From: Planctomycetota bacterium
Lineage (GTDB): Bacteria > Planctomycetota > UBA1135
Reading direction: 5' to 3'
Length of the DNA stretch: 11,147 nucleotides
NCBI GenBank assembly: GCA_022447335.1
Contig: JAKVCF010000076.1
Location: 1 to 11,147 of the forward strand
Of this stretch, positions 5,915-11,147 are shown piece after piece (the first letter of the stretch is position 1; each line of letters starts with the position of its first letter). The notes beneath the pieces are model-generated. The model worked only from the letters and a program-made list of their open reading frames with translations. It ran no database searches and was not told where the DNA came from. The position numbers and the translations under genes are program-made.

Positions 5915-7578
5915 GTCGTGGCTTAGGCTTAGATCTGGGGCGAGCAAATGTGCGCTTTGCGGCACTCGACTCGAAGAAGGGTGTCACTACGCTGACGCGT
6001 TACCGTTCGGTCGAGCTCGATTCGGGGGAAAGTCCACAAGAAGTAGCCTCAGAAGTCTTTGGTCCGTTGAAGCCGCGTCCGAGTGGTGTGCGCGTGGGGG
6101 CGACCGGCGCGGACATCATGTTGCGATATCTGCCGGTGCCGGAAGTCGAGGATTGGCGTCTCGAGCGGTTGATGGATTTCGAGGTTCGCGAGCTTGAATC
6201 ACGGTCGGGATCGGGGCTTGCAACCAGTTACAACTTGCTGCCTGTTCCGCGCGAGTTGGATGACGAAGACACCATGCTGCTCGGCGTGATTCGAGAGGAT
6301 CTACTGGATGGCTGGGTGCAGGATCTTTCGCCCGTACAGGTGGGCGGATTTACGCCGAATGCGGTGGCGCTGTACAACGCTTACCTCGCGCTTGGCGACC
6401 ACGAGTCATCGGTCACGTTGCTGGCAAATGTGGGCGCTGGCACGCTGGATCTCGCGCTGGTACGTGGCACCGAGCTTTACTTCGCGCGTTCAGTTTCTAC
6501 CTCACTAGAAAAGCGTGACGAAACTTTGGCGCGTTCACTAGGCATTGATGCCAAGCGTGCGCAGGGTCTGATCCATCAGCATCTGGATCTTTCGATTGCC
6601 GAAGGGCAGCGTGTGTCTACCGATGCTGATCGCGTTACACGTCCGCTGCTGTCGCTCTACGCCTCGATGCCGCCGCTGCTGTCCGGAATTATCACCTTGT
6701 GCAAAGCGCAAGCGCGTCTGCGAGAGTTGTCACTCGATCGCGTGCTGCTGACCGGTGGTGGTGCCAAGGCTAAGGGTTTGGTGCAGATGTTGACAGCTCG
6801 CCTACGTGTGCCGGTTTCGATTTGGAATCCGGCCGATATGATCGATCCGTCAAAGCTGCCCGAGGACGAGTTCGAGCAGTTGGAGCAAGATGGGCCTGCA
6901 TCGGCGATTGCGCTGGGCCTAGCGCTTTCGGCTGCGGACGGCTCGCTGTATGCGCTCGAGATTCTTTCGAGTTCAGCGCGCAAGGCGCGCGATTTTCGTG
7001 AACGCGGTGTATTTGCCGTAGTGGCTGGCGCTCTAGCCGCGGCCTATCTCGTTCTCAACTACTTCCAGACTTCGAGCGCCGCTGACGATGCGCGCCTCGA
7101 GGCGCAGCGTCTTGGTGGTTTGGTCCGCACTTCACAGGCTAGCCACGGTCAAGCTACAGCGATGGTCGAGGAGATCGAGCAGCAGGCTGTGTTGTTGCAA
7201 GACCTTGAGATGCGCTACGCCTTACAGGCTGCTTCAATTGAGACGTTGGCTTTCCTTGAGCAGGGGCTTCCATCTAATCTTTGGGTGCACGGCGTCAGCA
7301 CAGAACTTCGTGATGGTAAAGATTGGGGGATGGAAGGGAAATCGGTTCCCATCTTGCGCGTGGTTGGGCGCGGCGAAGACGCATCAGTGTCAGCGCGGAA
7401 GGCATTTAACGACTTCGCCGAAAGCATTTCTTCGCAGCTCCCGTCCGGCGAAGAGGCGGCGCGCCCCTCGACGCGTCAGGTGGGTCAACAGATTGAGTGG
7501 ATTTTAGAGATGCATTTACTCGATACGAGTCACTCTTTGGTGGAAGGCGGTGAATCGGAAGGGGAGGAAGGGAATTGA
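5911..7578 (+). CDS. PilM-PilN fusion (GspL-like) of type IV pilus / type II secretion inner-membrane complex
   Basis: A 555-aa protein joining what are two genes in most type IV pilus operons. Residues 1 to about 345 are PilM-like (actin/SHS2 fold). They include the phosphate-1 loop LDLGRANV near the N-terminus, the phosphate-2 region NVGAGTLD (173-180), and the adenosine motif TGGGAKAKGL (281-290). A transmembrane helix follows at about 366-386. The periplasmic part then has coiled coil (about 390-440) and a PilN-like ferredoxin domain with the LPSNLWVHGVS and ILRVVGRG strands. The order cytoplasmic actin-like, TM, periplasmic ferredoxin is that of GspL. In the phosphate-2 loop the usual Asp of PilM is Asn173, so nucleotide binding may be weak or altered. 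It begins inside the FHA gene's stop (ATGA). Its C-terminal tail is Glu/Gly-rich because those codons also make the Shine-Dalgarno sequence of the next gene. It should dock the assembly ATPase side to the periplasmic PilO-like partner. Confidence 0.85.
   Translation: MSRGLGLDLGRANVRFAALDSKKGVTTLTRYRSVELDSGESPQEVASEVFGPLKPRPSGVRVGATGADIMLRYLPVPEVEDWRLERLMDFEVRELESRSGSGLATSYNLLPVPRELDDEDTMLLGVIREDLLDGWVQDLSPVQVGGFTPNAVALYNAYLALGDHESSVTLLANVGAGTLDLALVRGTELYFARSVSTSLEKRDETLARSLGIDAKRAQGLIHQHLDLSIAEGQRVSTDADRVTRPLLSLYASMPPLLSGIITLCKAQARLRELSLDRVLLTGGGAKAKGLVQMLTARLRVPVSIWNPADMIDPSKLPEDEFEQLEQDGPASAIALGLALSAADGSLYALEILSSSARKARDFRERGVFAVVAGALAAAYLVLNYFQTSSAADDARLEAQRLGGLVRTSQASHGQATAMVEEIEQQAVLLQDLEMRYALQAASIETLAFLEQGLPSNLWVHGVSTELRDGKDWGMEGKSVPILRVVGRGEDASVSARKAFNDFAESISSQLPSGEEAARPSTRQVGQQIEWILEMHLLDTSHSLVEGGESEGEEGN
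7563..7567 (+). promoter_or_regulatory. Shine-Dalgarno sequence deciding the TTG start at 7575
   Basis: GGAGG lies 7 bases before TTG 7575 and inside the coding end of the PilM-PilN fusion. The purine-rich run around it (7556-7574) supports initiation at TTG, which shares two bases of the upstream TGA stop. Confidence 0.65.
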
Positions 7579-8345
7579 GTCTCGACACGATTTGGCAACT
7601 ACATAAGCGATTCATCACCGGGGTGGCGGTCGGATTAGTCGTCTTCTTGATCGGCCTTGCGATTATTGGCAGCACGGCTGGGAAGGACTTGGCGGCGCGC
7701 AATTCGGCGATCGGCAAGCACAAGCGATCGCTCACAACGGCGGTGTACAGCCGATCGCAGTTGAATCAGCTGACGACTCGTCGCAACGAAATGGATGTTC
7801 GGATCGAAGAGCTTGCGGCTGCGGCTCTGCCGCCGTTGCGTGCAGACTACGATCTGACGGGTAAGGCTTCGGCTACTCAGCATTACATCGAGCTAACGGG
7901 TCAGTTGCGTAACGAGTTGGTTGGCTGGGCGCTTCGCCGGAATGTTGAGATCGATGAGAACCTTGGATTGCCTCCACAGTCGCCAACGCAGCCGCAGAAG
8001 ATTGCGCGAGTGCTGCGGGGCCTCGATGTGGTCGAGCGCATCTGTCGATTGGCGGTACAGACCGGCGCGACCTCGGTTGAGGGCATCGATATCGCATCAC
8101 GTTTACCGAGTGCCAATCGTCGCGCAACCACGCCCATGTTGGATCTCACGCCGGTGACTTTGGAAGTGGTCTTCGGTGATCAGAGTCCGCGTGGGTTCCT
8201 TGATGCGGTCGTGCGTGCTGCTGATGGCCTCGGTCCACTTGGCCTGGTGCGCTGGGAGCTCCTTCCAGAGGACTCACGCCGCAAGCAGCGCCGCGTGGTG
8301 CTTGAGTTTGCGGCAGGGGCCTTGCCGCAGGAGGAAGTACTTTGA
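7575..8345 (+). CDS. PilO/GspM-like inner-membrane alignment protein
   Basis: A 256-aa bitopic protein. It has a short cytoplasmic N-terminus ending in HKRF, one transmembrane helix at about 13-33, a helical, probably coiled-coil stretch at about 38-82 (with LNQLTTRRNEMDVRIEEL), and then an alpha/beta C-terminal half to the end. That architecture, together with its place directly after a PilM-PilN fusion and its length, fits PilO or GspM, which heterodimerises with PilN or GspL in the periplasm. Sequence motifs of this family are weak, so the call rests mainly on architecture and order. The last third, with LTPVTLEVVFGD and a later RRVVLEFAAG strand, looks like a ferredoxin-type beta-alpha-beta unit. 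It starts with TTG overlapping the previous stop (TTGA) and has a strong Shine-Dalgarno sequence at 7563-7567. Its own stop again overlaps a TTG start. Confidence 0.72.
   Translation: MSLDTIWQLHKRFITGVAVGLVVFLIGLAIIGSTAGKDLAARNSAIGKHKRSLTTAVYSRSQLNQLTTRRNEMDVRIEELAAAALPPLRADYDLTGKASATQHYIELTGQLRNELVGWALRRNVEIDENLGLPPQSPTQPQKIARVLRGLDVVERICRLAVQTGATSVEGIDIASRLPSANRRATTPMLDLTPVTLEVVFGDQSPRGFLDAVVRAADGLGPLGLVRWELLPEDSRRKQRRVVLEFAAGALPQEEVL
8329..8334 (+). promoter_or_regulatory. Shine-Dalgarno sequence deciding the TTG start at 8342
   Basis: AGGAGG, 7 bases before TTG 8342 and inside the last codons of the PilO-like gene. Together with the hydrophobic N-terminus that follows, it supports the TTG start. 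Confidence 0.7.
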
Positions 8346-11050
8346 AGCGCGAGCAGATCCTCATGATTGCGACGCTGGCGCTAGTGGCCTTCCTCAGTTG
8401 GCGTCTGATGACCAGTGAGTCCTTCTCGAGGGGGCCAGGTCGGGTGCGCTCGCTTGGTCTCGAGCTCGAAGAGATGCGTATCGGCGAACCCGTCGTGGGC
8501 TTGGAGGTTGCCGGAGATGCGCGCGACGCTTTCGTGCGCCCGCAGGATGATTTCCCGCTCGAGCCACTCTCACTGCCGGCCCCGCCGCTTGTCGAGATGC
8601 CAGATTTGTTGCCGCCGCCGATTCCGGACAGTGGTGCCGACCACTGGAGCGCACACTTATATCAGCGTGCCGAAGCTCCGCGCGGCGACCTTAATGATCT
8701 GATTGATCCGAGTGAGGTCGACTTGGCTTCGGATGAAGATATTTCGGAAAGTAGCTCTGGATTAGGCGAAGAAGAGGGTTTTGGTGACATTGATTACTCT
8801 ACGCAGTACGACTCACTGAAGATCGATGCAATACGCGCCATCTATGGATTCATCCTCGATGACGATGTGAGCAGTCGTTACGACAAGCGGGTTGGTGACA
8901 CCATTCGTTTTCAGGAAGTGCGCCCGTCGACCGGAGAAGAGCGCTTTGCGCCACGGGATTTCACTAGTGAGGACTACCAGTCCTTTGCGTTTGCGAAGAC
9001 GTTACGGAACGAAATTGAGCTTAAGTCTCGTGAGATGCGCGGAGCCTCAGCGGGTCGCACCGTCGAACTTCGCGATCACGTGGCCTGGCTGTTGGAGAGT
9101 GGTATGCGGGAGCCAGTTGCCTTCGGCTATGCCGAAGAGCGCGCGCGCCAGTTGATCACGTTGGCTCCAGATGATGCGCTTAACTGGTTGGCGTTGGGCG
9201 CTGTCTGGGAGCGGACCTTTCGCTTTGACGAGGCCTTTACTATGTACGCCCAGCTTGCGGGCGAACCGTTGCCTGATCAAGCTCTGGATCTCGGCCTTGA
9301 TATTCAAGGGGGGCGATTTGAAACAGTTGCCGGGATGCGTGTGGCGATGGCTCGCATCCTTCGCCGTATCGGGGTAGATCAGGACGCTGAGAATCTTCTA
9401 CGTCGTGCTGATGCGCTTCAGCCAGGTGATGCTACGGCTCTCACCGGACTTGGCGTGCTGCTGCTCGACCAAGGTCGGGCGAGCGAGGCGCTTGAGCCGT
9501 TGGAGCGCGTCGCTGCGATGCCTTTCAACCGTTCGAGTCAAATTGCATTGCGCGCGGGCTATGAGTTGGGTCGCGCCTATCTGACATTGGGTCGCTGGGA
9601 TGATGCGTCCAAGGCTTTCTCCGACAATGCTCGTGCCGCAGGTAGTGATCTGCGCGGTGCGATCGCGCGTCAAGGTGAGGTTGCGGCGGCTTACCTTGGT
9701 GGAAAGTTCGGCGAAGCGCAGCAACTGGCTGACGATGCGATCACTGAAGACGGTGCGCTGCCGGCGTTGCTTTACCTCCGTGGTCTGGCAACCGGGGCGG
9801 ATGGTGGTTCGGCAGCAGAGATGGTGCGTGACCTGCGCGCTGCTGCTGAGGGAGCTCCGCTGGATGCGGCTCCGCCGCTCGCCGCACTTGCTTTCTATTA
9901 CGATTTGATGGGGATGGGCACCGAGGCCGACGAGACCTTGGCCCGCGCTCTAGAGCTCGATCCCGAGCTTCCCTATGCACGTTACTTGCAAGCACGCTGG
10001 GCCGCACGCGATGGCCAGCTTGACGAAGCTTCGGCTACCTTGCGTTCGTTGGTGGCGCGCAGCCCGCGTTGCGCCGCAGCGCTGGCCGAGCTGGGTTGGT
10101 TGCTGCATCAGCAGTCGGCTTATGAGGCCGCCGAGGTGGCCTTCCGTCGCGCCGTCGCGGCGCAGCCAAACAACCCTTCAGATCCAGAAGCCTGGTCCGA
10201 CCTGACGCTGCGCCGTGGTTTGAACCAGGTCGAACTCTCGGACTGGGAGGCGGCCGGTAATCATTTCCGCGAAGCACTCGAGCTGCAGCCCTCGCTATAC
10301 GCAGCACAGAACGGATTGGCCTTGGTGGCCTACTCTGAGGGAGACCTTGCGCAGGCCATCTCTGACTTCAGTTACCTGCAGGATAATTTGCGCCAGTTAC
10401 CGGACGACCCGCAGGCGCAATATGCTGCTGTGTGGCAGGAACGAGCACAAAAGCACGCGACGCTGCGTCTCTGGGAAGATCCTTTCGATGGTAACCGCCT
10501 GCGCCCAGGCTGGGAAGTTCAGCAAGACGCCCGCAATGGGGTGGGGCCCGCGCTGCGTGAGGGTCGCCTAACTATCGTTGGTAACCACCAGGACCAGGGC
10601 ATTACGCGCGCCAGCCGTCAGGTTACCGCGCTGCATTTCCAGTCCTTTGGGGGTGATCTGTTAGTGGGCGATGATCACCGCGGCGATGCTGGCCTGATGT
10701 TGGCTATCGAGACCCGTCAGGGTCGCCAGACGTGGTTCTTCAAGGTCTTTCGTGATCGCGAAGGAAGTCTCGTCTACCACACCAAGCAGGGTGCCAAGGA
10801 GGATCGTCGGCAGCTGAGTCGCCGCATCACTCCGGGTATCCCGGTGCGAGTTACTTTTGAACTTGATCGGGAGCCGACCACTCCAGTGTTGACCGTGCGA
10901 GTCGATGATTCGGTGGTTTACTCCGAGCCCGCGCCGGTGCTCAAGTCGGCGGCTGGTGCTTTGGTCTATGGCGTCTACGCTGAAACCTCGAATGCGCTGC
11001 CCGTCGACACTTCACTCGACAACGTTTCTGTCATCTACGCTAAGCCTTGA
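8342..11050 (+). CDS. Large membrane-anchored TPR protein with C-terminal LamG/jelly-roll-like domain, pilus/secretion operon
   Basis: A 902-aa protein of unknown exact role. A positively charged N-terminus (MKREQ) precedes one hydrophobic helix at about 6-20, so most of the chain is periplasmic. Residues about 70-97 are Pro-rich (LPAPP, LPPPIP) and about 115-155 strongly acidic, a likely extended linker. From about 264 to 705 there are many TPR-like helical pairs, around eight or nine, such as ADETLARALELDPELPYARY and AGNHFREALELQP. Residues 710-902 begin LWEDPFDG and continue as a beta-rich domain with alternating strands, resembling concanavalin A/LamG or DUF1080-type sandwiches, often glycan-binding. 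It sits where PilP or GspC is expected, but no lipobox cysteine or PilP-like sequence is seen. TTG start, TTGA overlap with the PilO-like gene, Shine-Dalgarno sequence at 8329-8334. TPRs suggest scaffolding, perhaps with the secretin; that is inference. Confidence 0.82.
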   Translation: MKREQILMIATLALVAFLSWRLMTSESFSRGPGRVRSLGLELEEMRIGEPVVGLEVAGDARDAFVRPQDDFPLEPLSLPAPPLVEMPDLLPPPIPDSGADHWSAHLYQRAEAPRGDLNDLIDPSEVDLASDEDISESSSGLGEEEGFGDIDYSTQYDSLKIDAIRAIYGFILDDDVSSRYDKRVGDTIRFQEVRPSTGEERFAPRDFTSEDYQSFAFAKTLRNEIELKSREMRGASAGRTVELRDHVAWLLESGMREPVAFGYAEERARQLITLAPDDALNWLALGAVWERTFRFDEAFTMYAQLAGEPLPDQALDLGLDIQGGRFETVAGMRVAMARILRRIGVDQDAENLLRRADALQPGDATALTGLGVLLLDQGRASEALEPLERVAAMPFNRSSQIALRAGYELGRAYLTLGRWDDASKAFSDNARAAGSDLRGAIARQGEVAAAYLGGKFGEAQQLADDAITEDGALPALLYLRGLATGADGGSAAEMVRDLRAAAEGAPLDAAPPLAALAFYYDLMGMGTEADETLARALELDPELPYARYLQARWAARDGQLDEASATLRSLVARSPRCAAALAELGWLLHQQSAYEAAEVAFRRAVAAQPNNPSDPEAWSDLTLRRGLNQVELSDWEAAGNHFREALELQPSLYAAQNGLALVAYSEGDLAQAISDFSYLQDNLRQLPDDPQAQYAAVWQERAQKHATLRLWEDPFDGNRLRPGWEVQQDARNGVGPALREGRLTIVGNHQDQGITRASRQVTALHFQSFGGDLLVGDDHRGDAGLMLAIETRQGRQTWFFKVFRDREGSLVYHTKQGAKEDRRQLSRRITPGIPVRVTFELDREPTTPVLTVRVDDSVVYSEPAPVLKSAAGALVYGVYAETSNALPVDTSLDNVSVIYAKP

Positions 11051-11147
11051 TGCGCCTCTATCTACAACGTTCCGTTCGATCGGGTGGCTTCACCCTACTC
11101 GAGCTGATGGTCGTCATTGTGATCGTTGGCATCCTGATGGCAGCCCT
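11050..11147 (+). CDS. Type IV prepilin / type II pseudopilin, 3' partial
   Basis: The first 32 codons of a class III signal-peptide protein, cut by the window end. Residues 1-13 are a short basic leader ending Ser-Gly-Gly. The prepilin peptidase site follows, G13 cut before F14, then FTLLELMVVIVIVGILMAA with the invariant Glu at mature position 5 (E18). This is the hydrophobic assembly helix of pilins and pseudopilins. Phe+1 and Glu+5 are both present, so it should be processed by a PilD/GspO peptidase and methylated at Phe. Whether it is a major pilin, a minor pilin or a GspG/H/I-type pseudopilin cannot be told from this fragment. The ATG shares its A with the TGA stop of the TPR gene (TGATG), showing translational coupling. 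No Shine-Dalgarno sequence is seen. Confidence 0.9.
   Translation, partial: MRLYLQRSVRSGGFTLLELMVVIVIVGILMAA

Noticed and set aside
1..11147. tRNA, rRNA, CRISPR array, insertion sequence or prophage remnants
   Set aside because: No repeat-spacer pattern, transposase-like frame or recognisable RNA gene was seen; almost all bases are in the listed coding regions.

Overview
The window is about 11.1 kb of densely coding, moderately GC-rich bacterial DNA. It holds no RNA gene, mobile element or CRISPR array that I can support. Three things point to a lineage outside the classical model groups: a Hanks-type Ser/Thr kinase, large TPR proteins, and an FHA protein at the head of a pilus/secretion operon. 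Planctomycetota or a relative fits best, and Myxococcota-like bacteria are an alternative. This is inference from gene style; there is no marker gene here to settle it.

Left part (1-3948), housekeeping and signalling. The window opens inside a soluble Ser/Thr protein kinase (ends at 842). It is followed by yaaA (868-1677, peroxide-stress protein family) and, after 161 bp, a membrane-anchored TPR protein with a C-terminal HExxH metalloprotease domain (1839-3206). Convergent to the latter, only 7 bp away, is rsmE (3214-3948, minus strand), the 16S rRNA m3U1498 methyltransferase.

Middle (3949-4150). A 202-bp divergent intergenic region separates rsmE from the next operon. It holds two inverted repeats, one of them a perfect CCCCTA/TAGGGG hairpin 30 bp before the first start codon of the operon. 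I see no convincing -35/-10 pair.

Right part (4151-11147). Five genes on the plus strand overlap by 1-4 bases at every junction and so form one translationally coupled operon. They are an FHA-TM-periplasmic protein, a GspL-like fusion of PilM (actin-like) and PilN, a PilO/GspM-like protein, a 902-aa TPR protein with a C-terminal beta-sandwich (LamG-like) domain, and the start of a type IV prepilin/pseudopilin cut by the window end. This looks like the inner-membrane alignment subcomplex of a type IV pilus or type II secretion-like machine. A phosphothreonine-reading FHA subunit has been added at the cytoplasmic face, and a large TPR/lectin-like protein sits where PilP or GspC would be expected. 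ATPase, platform protein, secretin and prepilin peptidase are not in the window. The whole module, possibly governed by Ser/Thr phosphorylation, is the most interesting content here.
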